Below are positions 45,062-53,512 of a DNA stretch of 64,000 bases, one piece after another. The notes under the pieces were generated by a model that was not told the origin of the DNA, did no database searches, and saw only the letters and a program-made list of their open reading frames with translations. A program made the translations under genes and the position numbers. The stretch's first letter is position 1. Every line of letters starts with the position of its first letter. This stretch comes from Rheinheimera mangrovi (GTDB taxonomy: Bacteria; Pseudomonadota; Gammaproteobacteria; Enterobacterales; Alteromonadaceae): positions 1,378,501 through 1,442,500 of the forward strand of contig NZ_CP034683.1 in the NCBI RefSeq assembly GCF_003990335.1. The letters run 5' to 3'.

Positions 45062-45685
45062 TTAAGCCCCATGAATTTTAAGAAAATGTTTTATACCCAG
45101 ATTTACACGGTCTTCCATTTCAGCTTTTGTTAGCGGTGGTCGCACCCCTAGTTTAATTTCAAGATTTACAAAACCAAGCCATAAGCCTGTCAAAATATCG
45201 GCTGCCTGAACTGGATCGCTGACTGCTAACTGGCCTGTTTCCATGGCCTGAGCTATTAAGCGGGTAAGAAATTGTTGCCCGCGGCCTGGGCCTAAATTAA
45301 AAAAGTGGTTGGGCAGATCGGTTTCCTGTAATTCCAGAGCGGAGATTAGGCGGTCCCAATTTAGCAGGTCCCTGTTGTTGATAAAGGCAAGATATTGCAA
45401 GCCAAATTCGTAGAGTGCTTCAGACACAGGGCGTTGGGTAAATTGAAGGAATTGTTCTTCTGTAACCGTCAGATCGGCTTCTCTTAGAATGACCGCCTCA
45501 ATGATGGCTTTTTTATCTTTGAATTTGGCGTAAAGCGTGGCTTTTGCCACTCCGGAAGCAGCTGCAATTTCATCCAAGGTTACATTTGGCCCTTTGGACA
45601 AAAATAAACTGCGGGCACTGTCGAGGATGGCCACTGTCTTGGAGTTATCCTGGGGTCTGCCGCGTTGTTTTTTAACTAAATCCAC
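45062..45685 (-). CDS. TetR-family transcriptional regulator
   Basis: This 207-residue repressor has an N-terminal HTH (about 15-60: ARSLFLSKGPNVTLDEIAAA then SGVAKATLYAKFKDKKAI) and a C-terminal ligand-binding domain. I chose the GTG at 45685 with GGAG five bases upstream; a TTG seven codons earlier is also open. It lies 282 bases downstream of the DoxX gene on the same strand and may control it. Confidence 0.9.
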   Translation of the reverse strand: MDLVKKQRGRPQDNSKTVAILDSARSLFLSKGPNVTLDEIAAASGVAKATLYAKFKDKKAIIEAVILREADLTVTEEQFLQFTQRPVSEALYEFGLQYLAFINNRDLLNWDRLISALELQETDLPNHFFNLGPGRGQQFLTRLIAQAMETGQLAVSDPVQAADILTGLWLGFVNLEIKLGVRPPLTKAEMEDRVNLGIKHFLKIHGA

Positions 45686-45967
45686 TCTTGCTCCGAACCG
45701 GCACAATTAATAAAAAAGTGTATTGGCGTGAAGCTCCACCGCCTTTGGTATGGTCAGCGAAGCTTACTTAGTGTTGAACTTTGCGTATTAAATCGGACTT
45801 AGCCTGTAATTTCAAAGACTTTTCCTTTAATGAACAACTCAGGTTTCGGGCTATGGCGTTGTTGGCCGCTCTAAAGTGTCGATTCTGAAGTAAGGTGCTT
45901 TCCACTTTGTTTTTCAGAACCGACCTGCTTACTGTTGAATTACTGGCTGTTGAGTAAAGCCGACAGG

Positions 45968-46378
45968 TTAGGACAGTGGCACTACTGACAGTATAGCGGC
46001 CAGCATAAGTCCGCCGACTACGGTGACATGTTCCAGCGCTATATGGAATTCATGGGTGCGTTTGGGCTCGTCAAATTTCCAGAATGGATGGCCAAGCGGG
46101 ATAGTGAGCAGCAGAAACACCGCTAACCAGCCTGCACCTAACCAGCCATATCCTCCCAGGTTGGTGATGATGAGCAAGGAGCCAGCTAACTGAGTGAATA
46201 TGGTAGCAAGTGCAAAAAAGCGCGGATTAGGCAAATTTACATCGACCATTTCCTGCACAATCACTTTGAAATTAAACACACCAAAAAGCCCGGCCATCCA
46301 AAACACAAAGGTAAGCACAAGCTTTGCCACCAGCAAAGCCACTGGGTGTTGAAGTACAGCTATCACTAAATCTTGCAC
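45968..46378 (-). CDS. DoxX-family membrane protein
   Basis: This 136-residue protein has four hydrophobic segments (about 15-35, 55-72, 78-95 and 112-133) and the DoxX-like ALATIFTQLAGSLLIITN region and a charged loop before the last helix. DoxX proteins are small inner-membrane proteins tied to redox or stress functions, poorly defined. The start is GTG at 46378 with AGAGGAG seven bases upstream. Confidence 0.82.
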   Translation of the reverse strand: MQDLVIAVLQHPVALLVAKLVLTFVFWMAGLFGVFNFKVIVQEMVDVNLPNPRFFALATIFTQLAGSLLIITNLGGYGWLGAGWLAVFLLLTIPLGHPFWKFDEPKRTHEFHIALEHVTVVGGLMLAAILSVVPLS

Positions 46379-46534
46379 AATTTTACTCCTCTTTATTTAA
46401 TAGACTCGGCAGTCTAGTAAATTTTTGAGGGCTTGAAAAGTAATTAATGAACTGGCCGGTATAGTAATTTGGGTGTGCAGTAAAAAGCCTGCTGCAGCAG
46501 AGACAAAGCCAGCAAGCTTGCGCCAAATTGTTAA
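46379..46534 (-). other. Upstream region of the DoxX gene
   Basis: It contains the DoxX ribosome site and a palindrome at 46401-46416. A TATAGTAATTT stretch at about 46460 is a possible second half-site or promoter element. No gene is seen in it. Confidence 0.4.
46401..46416. promoter_or_regulatory. Candidate TetR operator upstream of doxX-like gene
   Basis: TAGACTCGGCAGTCTA is a 6-bp inverted repeat with a 4-base centre, about 22 bases before the DoxX start and next to its ribosome site. The size and position fit the neighbouring TetR protein. Confidence 0.55.
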
Positions 46535-46723
46535 CTACTGCGAAGCAAAAGAAGCCAATTGTTGCACCACTTCATCCGTGATGGGCTGCAATAAATTCAG
46601 CTGGGCCAGCACTGCAAACAGCGCTTCGAAGTGTAAGCAGCTATGCCCGAAGTTCTCTTTTGCAGCGGCTACAACTACTTTGATCTGGTTGTCATGGTAA
46701 AGTGGCAGGCTAAGTTCAGTAAC
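46535..46723 (-). pseudogene. Possible gene remnant, no start codon
   Basis: A 62-codon minus-strand frame between stops reads as a plausible protein tail (LPLYHDNQIKVVVAAAKE... ending QQLASFASQ). It has good codon use but no ATG, and a TAA directly upstream. I do not recognise the family. It may be the C-terminus of a gene truncated when the island formed, or chance. Confidence 0.35.
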
Positions 46724-46777
46724 TTATATTAATAATTAATAAAAGCACTGTTGTGGTTGTTTTCTGCGTTTATAGTG

Positions 46778-46795
46778 AATAAAAGCACTTTTATT
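46778..46795. promoter_or_regulatory. Candidate HipB operator
   Basis: AATAAAAGCACTTTTATT is an 8-bp inverted repeat with a 2-base centre. A second half-site AATAAAAGCACT starts at 46738, 40 bases upstream. They lie 75-130 bases before the HTH gene, where HipB-type autorepression would act. Confidence 0.55.
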
Positions 46796-46869
46796 TAATA
46801 TTGTTTAATGTTGGAATTAAGCACTATACTTATATCTATTACAGGTTAATAGTGCGGATAAGCCATATT

Positions 46870-47235
46870 ATGGAAATCAGTCGAATGAGTAATCAAGCCA
46901 TTTTGGTGATGCTTGGTGAGCGTTTTTTACAAGCACGGCTCAATGAAGGCTTAGAACAAATTGAACTGGCGGAAAAAGCTGGTGTTAACGTGAGTACGGT
47001 GCAGAGTTTAGAAAACGGTAAGCGCAGTGTTGGTCTGGAAAAAATCATCGCGATACTGCGGGCGCTGGATAAGTTGCATGAATTAGACAACTTTATGCCA
47101 AAACCTCCGGTGCGATCGGCTTCATTGCTTACCAATAAGAATCAGGTCAGAAAACGGGTCAGTAAGCGCAAAGAAGACAAGCAGGATACGGAGCCATTTC
47201 AATGGAATAAATCCATAGCTGCAAGCGGCGACTAA
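46870..47235 (+). CDS. HipB-like XRE-family antitoxin
   Basis: This 121-residue protein has a helix-turn-helix of the Xre/Cro type (ERFLQARLNEGLEQIELAEK then AGVNVSTVQSLENGKR, about 12-52) and a basic C-terminal tail. I chose the ATG at 46870; another at 46885 is possible, while the longer open frame crosses the operator. It is 11 bases before the HipA-type toxin gene. Confidence 0.87.
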   Translation: MEISRMSNQAILVMLGERFLQARLNEGLEQIELAEKAGVNVSTVQSLENGKRSVGLEKIIAILRALDKLHELDNFMPKPPVRSASLLTNKNQVRKRVSKRKEDKQDTEPFQWNKSIAASGD

Positions 47236-47246
47236 AAGGGGGCTGT

Positions 47247-48584
47247 ATGGCAGGGGCAATCGAGAGAGCTGAGGTGTATCTGTGGGATACAAAAGTTGGC
47301 TCAGTTATTTGGCAAAATGACTTAGGCTACTTTGAATACGATCGGAATTTTCAACGTTCAGGTATCGAGTTGTCGCCCATTAAAATGCCGCTCAGCAACA
47401 AAGTCTATGCATTTAGTGAACTGTCCGAACAAAGCTTTAAGCGGCTTCCCGGATTACTGGCGGACAGCTTACCGGACAAGTTTGGTAATAGACTGATTGA
47501 TCAATGGTTAGAACGTAATAACCGCACGCCACAGTCGTTCAGCCCCATTGAGCGCTTATGTTATATAGGTTCTCGTGGCATGGGAGGATTAGAATTTCGG
47601 CCGAGCATTGGCGCAATCAGTACATCCACTTCAGAAGTGCAATTAGCAGATCTGGTTGAGTTAGCGAACCAGGCGCTGCAAGAAAAGGTTGAACTGGATA
47701 CTCAACTGCATGGATCCGACGACCAGAATAAACAACAGGTGGTTGAGCAAATTATCCAGGTTGGAACCTCTGCTGGTGGTGCCAGGGCCAAGGCGGTGAT
47801 TGCCTGGAATAAAGATACTAATGTGATCAAGACAGGTCAGGCGCCTGCGGGTGAGGGTTTTGACTATTACCTACTGAAGTTCGACGGCGTCACAGAAAAC
47901 AAAGATAAAGAGCTACTGGCTGATCCGAAGGGATTTGGTTTACTGGAGTATGCCTATTACTTAATGGCGCTGGATGCTGGCGTACTGATGAGTGAGTGTC
48001 GGTTGTTTAAAGAAAATGGCCGCTCACATTTCATGACCAAACGTTTTGACAGGTTAGCCGGTGGCGACAAGTTGCATATGCAATCTTTGTGTGGCCTGGC
48101 GCATTATGATTTTAATGAGTCTGGTGCTTACTCCTATGAACAGGCGATTGGGGTTTTACGCCAGCTTGGATTATCGGCCAAAGAGATTGAGCAGTTTTAC
48201 CTCAGAATGGTGTTTAACGTGGTGGCCGTTAACCAGGATGATCATACTAAGAACATTGCATTTTTGATGGATCAGAAGGGCAAGTGGTCGCTGTCACCTG
48301 CGTATGACATCACCTACAGTAATGGTGTAGGCTGGACAAGTCGTCACCAGATGACCATAAATGGCAAAGCGAAAGACATAGAGTTTGATGACTTGATGAA
48401 GGTGGCCAGGCATGGCGATTTGAGTCTGGCAAAAGCAAAAAAAATCGTGAAGCAGGTGGTGGGTGCTGTGTCCAGGTGGCCACACTACGCTGAGCTTGCA
48501 GGGTTAAAAGATTTTGACGGCATGGCAAGGTTGGTGGCGGAGATTGGTGCAGCTCAGCGTTTATATTTAGCGGATGGGCTATGA
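47247..48584 (+). CDS. HipA-family serine/threonine kinase toxin
   Basis: This 445-residue protein has the HipA_C kinase fold. It contains VGTSAGGARAKAVIAWN (P-loop-like, about residue 172), LLKFDG, the DRLAGGDKLHMQSLCGL segment, catalytic loop NQDDHTKNIAF near 330 and metal-binding LSPAYDITYS near 352. HipA of E. coli phosphorylates glutamyl-tRNA synthetase and promotes persistence. Other family members have other targets, so the substrate is not known. The key catalytic residues are present. The SD AAAAGGGGG precedes the ATG. Confidence 0.92.
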   Translation: MAGAIERAEVYLWDTKVGSVIWQNDLGYFEYDRNFQRSGIELSPIKMPLSNKVYAFSELSEQSFKRLPGLLADSLPDKFGNRLIDQWLERNNRTPQSFSPIERLCYIGSRGMGGLEFRPSIGAISTSTSEVQLADLVELANQALQEKVELDTQLHGSDDQNKQQVVEQIIQVGTSAGGARAKAVIAWNKDTNVIKTGQAPAGEGFDYYLLKFDGVTENKDKELLADPKGFGLLEYAYYLMALDAGVLMSECRLFKENGRSHFMTKRFDRLAGGDKLHMQSLCGLAHYDFNESGAYSYEQAIGVLRQLGLSAKEIEQFYLRMVFNVVAVNQDDHTKNIAFLMDQKGKWSLSPAYDITYSNGVGWTSRHQMTINGKAKDIEFDDLMKVARHGDLSLAKAKKIVKQVVGAVSRWPHYAELAGLKDFDGMARLVAEIGAAQRLYLADGL

Positions 48585-48714
48585 GCTGGTTTCGACTTGG
48601 TCTTGCCGTTATTTCAGGGGGAAGGGCGGCGGTTTGAATGGCTATTTATTCCAATCAAACCGCAACGGAAAATCCGCAAAACACTACCCTTGTGACACTG
48701 CGTTCAATCCGTGG

Positions 48715-49755
48715 CTATTTGCCCGCCAATTCCCTACGCACTATCTCAGCACCTGCTGCTAATGCATTCAGTTTGCCTCGTGCAATATGGCGCGGTAACG
48801 GAGCCATGCCGCAGTTAGTGCAAGGGTAGAGGTGGTGGGCGTCGACAAACTGCAGGGCTTTGCGCAGCGTGGCGGCCACTTCGTCCGGCGTTTCAATATT
48901 GTGGTTGGCGACATCTATAGCGCCGACCATCACTTTTTTACCGCGAATTAGTTCCAGCAGCTCCATTGGAACCCGTGAGTTGTGGCATTCCAGTGAGATG
49001 ATATCGATGCTGGATTGTTGCAGCTTAGGGAATACGGCTTCGTATTGGCGCCACTCGCTGCCCAGAGTTTGTTTCCAGTCGGTGTTGGCTTTAATGCCAT
49101 AGCCATAACAGATATGCACTGCGGTTTCGCATTGCAGCTCTTTAAGACCGTCAGCGGCTTGTTCTAAAGCGGCAATACCCCAGTCGTTTACTTCATCAAA
49201 AAACACATTAAAGGCTGGCTCATCAAACTGGATAATATCCACACCAGCCTCAACCAGTTCTTTGGCTTCCTGATTCAGTATTTTGGCAAACTCAAAGGCC
49301 AGCTTTTCGCGGCTTTTGTAATGCGCATCGTACAGCGTGTCTATCATGGTCATAGGGCCAGGCAGCGCCCATTTAATGCGTTGGTTGGTTTGCTGGCGTA
49401 AAAATTTGGCGTCCTCCACAAACACCGGTTTTTGCCGACTGACAGGGCCAACTACTGTAGGCACGCTGGCGTCGTAGCGGTTGCGGATACGCACTGTTTC
49501 GCGTTTTTGAAAATCTACGCCGTCCAGATGCTCAATGAAGGTGGTGACAAAGTGTTGGCGCGATTGTTCGCCGTCACTGACGATATCAATGCCAGCCAGC
49601 TCTTGTTCGTGCAACGACAAACGCAAAGCGTCCTGTTTGCCGTCTGTTAATTCCTCGCCCTGCAATTTCCACGGCGACCATAAGGTTTCAGGTTGGGCCA
49701 GCCATGAAGGTTTAGGTAAGCTGCCTGCCGTTGAGGTAGGGAGTAATTTTTTCAT
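48715..49755 (-). CDS. mesD: Core methionine synthase, MesD-like
   Basis: This protein of about 346 residues corresponds to the C-terminal catalytic half of cobalamin-independent MetE and lacks the N-terminal half. Zinc-site residues appear in LECHN and in PCTNCGM near the C-terminus; IIQFDEPAFN and STAGSLPKP are family features. MesD-type enzymes make methionine without polyglutamyl-folate and, in the published work on this family, need the neighbouring DUF1852 protein MesX and oxygen. I place the start at 49755 (MKKLLPTSTAG); an ATG 11 codons earlier is possible. It follows mesX directly. Confidence 0.85.
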   Translation of the reverse strand: MKKLLPTSTAGSLPKPSWLAQPETLWSPWKLQGEELTDGKQDALRLSLHEQELAGIDIVSDGEQSRQHFVTTFIEHLDGVDFQKRETVRIRNRYDASVPTVVGPVSRQKPVFVEDAKFLRQQTNQRIKWALPGPMTMIDTLYDAHYKSREKLAFEFAKILNQEAKELVEAGVDIIQFDEPAFNVFFDEVNDWGIAALEQAADGLKELQCETAVHICYGYGIKANTDWKQTLGSEWRQYEAVFPKLQQSSIDIISLECHNSRVPMELLELIRGKKVMVGAIDVANHNIETPDEVAATLRKALQFVDAHHLYPCTNCGMAPLPRHIARGKLNALAAGAEIVRRELAGK

Positions 49756-49796
49756 CAATAGGTCGCTCTTTGGTTTAATTGAATTCATTGCCGGAT

Positions 49797-50816
49797 TTAC
49801 TGTTGCTGTGCTGCTTTGTCAGCAGAGCTTTGTGCCAGCACGCGGCTTAACAGGGCATGGTGCGGCTTGATAAAGTGTTCGTGTGCAAACTTGCCTTGTT
49901 CTACCGCTAAGCGGCTGCGCTCTTCTCTGTCGTACACAATGTCTGTTAATGCGTGATCGCGGTTTTTTAAGTTCGGCTGATAACGCTCTCCGGCGGCGGC
50001 ATGGGCGTTGTAAATTTCAGGCCGGTAAATGCGTTGAAAGGTTTCCATGGTACTGATGGTGCTGGCCAGCTCCAGGTTGCTGTAGTCGTTCAGCAAATCG
50101 CCAAAGAAGTAAAACGCCAAAGGCGCGGCGCTGCCAGCAGGCATAAAGTAGCGAACCTCTAAGCCCATTTTTTTGAAGTACTGCTCGGTTAAAGAGGTTT
50201 CATTGGGCTGGTATTCAACCCCTAACACTGGATGCTGATTGCTGGTGCGCTGATAGGTTTTGTTATCGGACACACTCAGGCAGATCACTGGTGGTTTGTT
50301 AAAGTGTTGCTGATAAGCTTCTGAATTGACGAAGTATTGAAACAGCTTGCCATGCAAATCACCAAACTGCTCCGGAATGCTGAAGCTAGGCTGGTTTTTG
50401 TTATGTTCCGGCAGCACCAGGCTGAAATCATAATCCCGCACATAAGAGGAAAAGTTATTGCCAACAATGCCTTCAATGCGCTGATTGGTTTTGCCGTCGA
50501 TAATAGTGGTTTTTAATACTTCAATGGCCGGGAAGTTGTGTCCATTGTTCTCTTCCGTGTTTGATACAGCGCCTTCTATCTGGATAGCCACAGAAATAAT
50601 ATCCAGCTGCACCGAATAACGATCTGAGTTTGGGTTATCCCAAAACACCAGGCTATTAAAACGGTTGTTGATCATGGCTAAGGTGTTGCGAAGATTCTGC
50701 TGACGGCGCTCACCGCGAGCCAAATTAGCAAAGTTGGTGGTGATACGGGTATTGTCCGCTGGTTGATAATTTTCATCAAAACCAATGCTTTTGATGCTGA
50801 ATTTGAAGTTGTTCAT
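49797..50816 (-). CDS. mesX: DUF1852 protein, MesX-like partner of MesD
   Basis: This 339-residue protein matches DUF1852 (MNNFKFSIKSIGFDENYQPA at the start; NRFNSLVFWDNPNSDRYSV; MLGEVRYFMPAG-like middle region). MesX is required with MesD for methionine synthesis; its chemistry is not settled. I place the start at the ATG 50816, which gives the family N-terminus; the open frame continues 45 codons upstream across a candidate Met box. It is 41 bases before mesD, so the two form an operon. Confidence 0.85.
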   Translation of the reverse strand: MNNFKFSIKSIGFDENYQPADNTRITTNFANLARGERRQQNLRNTLAMINNRFNSLVFWDNPNSDRYSVQLDIISVAIQIEGAVSNTEENNGHNFPAIEVLKTTIIDGKTNQRIEGIVGNNFSSYVRDYDFSLVLPEHNKNQPSFSIPEQFGDLHGKLFQYFVNSEAYQQHFNKPPVICLSVSDNKTYQRTSNQHPVLGVEYQPNETSLTEQYFKKMGLEVRYFMPAGSAAPLAFYFFGDLLNDYSNLELASTISTMETFQRIYRPEIYNAHAAAGERYQPNLKNRDHALTDIVYDREERSRLAVEQGKFAHEHFIKPHHALLSRVLAQSSADKAAQQQ

Positions 50817-51182
50817 TGTATCTGTACCCCATTGTGCGGCTCGAGTATCCATTAAGAAGTCTGGATGTCTAAAGTTTATGTGTCTGTTATACGCGGATGG
50901 CTGGATGAAGAAAAATGGTTTTATTTCATCTGCTGTATGAAGGATCTTCATGTTGGGTTGGTTGTCTGTTTCAAGGTACAGGTTATGCCCTGATGGTGGG
51001 GGCGGGCGGACCTTGATGGAAATAGGTTTGTCCCTGAGGTTTAACTGGTGAAGCTTTTGCTGATACAGATGGCGGGCTAATTGAACTGAAGCGGGCCAGT
51101 AAAGTTGATAACCTTAGTTTTAGTTGATAGCTTGGTATCTGGTTACTTTCACTTCACTGTTATAACTTGATGATAGATATGG
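50817..51182. other. Divergent spacer between mesX and a secreted-protein gene
   Basis: 366 bases without a gene. The side nearest mesX holds a candidate Met box at 50855-50870. No clear terminator or further repeat is seen. Confidence 0.5.
50855..50870. promoter_or_regulatory. Candidate MetJ-type Met box
   Basis: AGAAGTCTGGATGTCT is two adjacent 8-mers matching AGACGTCT at 7 and 6 of 8 positions, about 40 bases before mesX. MetJ represses methionine genes through tandem boxes of this type. The assignment rests on the match and on the pathway. Confidence 0.55.
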
Positions 51183-51674
51183 ATGTTTATGAAAAATAGC
51201 GCTTTTATTTTCCTTTTGTCATTCACCCCCTTTGTTGCACTAGCTCAAATGTTGCAGATCGAGCAACAAACTATCGAACACTATCTACCCGGAACCTGGG
51301 TCTGTGACTTCACTACAGATATAACCGGCGTGAGTGCATCGGGTCGCATTGAGAACACTTATACCAGCAACGGAAGGATCAATTCGGTTGCGGTATTTAA
51401 GATCCCACTTACTGCTGAGAAGGCAGCTACTAGATATTTATTCACTGCCACTGGTACCTGGGCTCTGGATGGGAACCAGTTAACAAGTACCGGAACTATC
51501 ACAATGCAGCAACAAAGCAGCAATTCCATAGAACAAACATCTGAAGAAGTAGCTCCCCCGGAATTGTCTGAGATAATTGAAGTCGTCGAAATCATGGAGA
51601 TAAACGAGTCGAAATTCATTGTGAAAAACCAACCTAAAGGCTCATTGACTGAGTGTTCCAGGAAAGTTGGTTAG
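51183..51674 (+). CDS. Secreted protein of unknown function
   Basis: This 163-residue protein has a signal peptide (hydrophobic residues 6-18, cleavage near LAQ). A mature part follows with GTWVCDFTTDITG and repeated Thr/Ser beta-type stretches, somewhat lipocalin-like, and an acidic Glu/Ile-rich segment (about 120-145). Two cysteines could pair. I do not recognise a family. The start could be the ATG at 51183 or 51189. Confidence 0.7.
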   Translation: MFMKNSAFIFLLSFTPFVALAQMLQIEQQTIEHYLPGTWVCDFTTDITGVSASGRIENTYTSNGRINSVAVFKIPLTAEKAATRYLFTATGTWALDGNQLTSTGTITMQQQSSNSIEQTSEEVAPPELSEIIEVVEIMEINESKFIVKNQPKGSLTECSRKVG

Positions 51675-51713
51675 ACATGATCACTGCACAGTTTTACGGA
51701 GTTTGAATTATTT

Positions 51714-52160
51714 ATGCTTAATAGATTTTTGAATCGATGGGGCTATGGGTTCCCTGTGTTTTTGCTACTTCAAGGCTGTGCAAGCAGTGGCTCTCTGGTG
51801 AATGAAGTCAGCTATGTCAGATTTCATGACAGTATTTTCCAGCTAAAAGCTGTCAATAAAGATGGAAAACTCATACCTCAAGAGTGGAATAAAGAAGCAA
51901 CCCGCTTATGCCCATCCGGATATCAGGAGTTTGACGTTTTTGCATCTGAAGTGCAGGGCGGCGGCAGCTCTTCTTCGGGTACGGCGGCTGTCACTGGCGG
52001 CGTTTTAGGTGGTTTAACCGGCGGATTACTTGGCGCTGGAATCGAAGCTTTGAATACAGACCATGGTGTCATGGTGATTGGGTACATAGTGTGTAACGAC
52101 AGTGGTTTTACTACAGAACATGCTGAGGACATTGTGTGGGGCAGGGCTGTTGCAAAGTAA
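51714..52160 (+). CDS. Lipoprotein with glycine-zipper segment
   Basis: This 148-residue protein has a lipoprotein signal (LLLQGC, Cys22). The hydrophobic Gly-rich region GGVLGGLTGGLLGAGI (about 94-110) resembles glycine-zipper membrane segments. It is 39 bases after the secreted-protein gene, probably cotranscribed. Function unknown. Confidence 0.72.
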   Translation: MLNRFLNRWGYGFPVFLLLQGCASSGSLVNEVSYVRFHDSIFQLKAVNKDGKLIPQEWNKEATRLCPSGYQEFDVFASEVQGGGSSSSGTAAVTGGVLGGLTGGLLGAGIEALNTDHGVMVIGYIVCNDSGFTTEHAEDIVWGRAVAK

Positions 52161-52533
52161 GCTGAAGCGCAAGGTTACCCGGGTAAGTTACTGGTTCGCC
52201 GTCAGCAAAGCTGATAGTTCAGGGGCGTATGACTGTATGAAACTTATTAAGACTGTCGGGACAGATTGACCAAAGTAGCTTTAACACAAACTGGCCGTTA
52301 CTTCGAAGTCTATGCGCAACTGACTTCGCAGATTTTGGCTATCCGCCCCTGTTTGTATGCCGATGCAACAATGCCAACACATCAGCAGCGAACGCCCCAG
52401 GCGAAGTAACGCAATTAACTTAGCATTGAATAGGTGCTGCGCCTTCATTTTTTAGAGGTGTTAGCTAAAAAAATTACAATCCAGCTTTAAATAGCCGCCG
52501 CTGCATTTAGTTGTTAAGAAAAGGAATTCGTTG
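52161..52533 (+). other. Gene-free spacer
   Basis: 373 bases with no credible coding frame, repeat or terminator that I can see. The AAGAAAAGGAATTC just before 52534 supplies the ribosome site for the next gene. Confidence 0.5.
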
Positions 52534-53364
52534 ATGTCAGACCAAAGCACAGTGCCAAAACAGCCCCATGAATGGACAGAATACGAACTTATGGCGCTAG
52601 CCGATGTGCCTCCGGGTTTACACAGCTGGGGGGCTGATAAGTTCCGAACTTTTATTCTCGAACAGGCCGCAAAGTATGAAGCGCAAGACAAGCTACAAAA
52701 GCAGCAGGAGTATTTATTGGCCTTTGCGGCAGAAAACCCGGGCTATGTGCCTAATAACCCCGAGCTGGTATTTACCGATCTGGCTTTATTCGACTTCGAT
52801 GGCACAGTTACAAGCTGCGACACCTTTACGCCTTTTATCAAACAGGTGATATCGCCAGCACGGCTGTTTTGGGGGCGTTTGCTATTGCTACCTGTTATAG
52901 CTGCCTATCGTATTGGCATGGTGTCTTCTTCCCGAATGCGCAGGTTACTGGTCAAACTGGCGTTAACCGGACGCTCAAAAATGGAACTGGAACAACTAGG
53001 GCGGCAACACGCCACTAAGTTTTTACCTACAGTGATCCGGCCTTTGGCGATGAAAAAGTTGCAATGGCACTTAGCAGCAGGCGACAGAGTGGTGCTGGTT
53101 TCTGCCTCTTTGGATCTTTATCTCAAACCATGGTGCGACCACATGGGTATTGAGTTGTTGTCAGCCAGCCTTGAGGCTGAAGGAGACAGGCTAACAGGTT
53201 ATTACAACGGGCCTGATTGCTGTGGTGAAGAAAAAGCAAACAGGGTGAAGGCTTTACTGAAACTAAGCCACTTCGACCGAATTTATGCATACGGTGACAC
53301 CAAAGAAGATCGTGAATTACTGGCGTTAGCCGATGAAAAATACTATCAGTGGAAAAGGATCTAG
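52534..53364 (+). CDS. HAD-IB family phosphatase
   Basis: This 276-residue protein has an N-terminal helical extension (about 1-80) followed by a HAD core. Motif I is FDFDGTVTSCDTF near residue 88, motif II LVSASLDLYLKPW near 190, and motif III/IV YGDTKEDRELLALAD near 255. The fold is that of SerB-like HAD-IB hydrolases, which act on small phosphomonoesters. The substrate is not clear, and the N-terminal extension is unusual. A hairpin separates it from the convergent carbonic-anhydrase-like gene. Confidence 0.88.
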   Translation: MSDQSTVPKQPHEWTEYELMALADVPPGLHSWGADKFRTFILEQAAKYEAQDKLQKQQEYLLAFAAENPGYVPNNPELVFTDLALFDFDGTVTSCDTFTPFIKQVISPARLFWGRLLLLPVIAAYRIGMVSSSRMRRLLVKLALTGRSKMELEQLGRQHATKFLPTVIRPLAMKKLQWHLAAGDRVVLVSASLDLYLKPWCDHMGIELLSASLEAEGDRLTGYYNGPDCCGEEKANRVKALLKLSHFDRIYAYGDTKEDRELLALADEKYYQWKRI

Positions 53365-53456
53365 CTACGGAAAAAGGGGCACAGTTAGTCTATTTCTGTG
53401 CTGCAGTTACGCTAGTGGCAAAGCAAATTGCAGCAGGAGTTGCCCGCACAACGAAA

Positions 53457-53493
53457 AACACCAACTGCTTTTATTTAAAAAGCAGTTGGTGTT
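53457..53493. terminator. Long hairpin between convergent genes
   Basis: AACACCAACTGCTTTT pairs perfectly with its complement across a short A/T loop, a 16-bp stem. The inner T/A tracts resemble a bidirectional terminator for the HAD and carbonic-anhydrase-like genes. Confidence 0.7.
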
Positions 53494-53512
53494 ATTGCAT
53501 GAAACAGATTTG

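Noticed and set aside
48638..48829. 63-codon plus-strand frame between the HipA-type gene and mesD
   Set aside because: Most of it is antisense to the conserved mesD C-terminus, and it resembles no protein I know.
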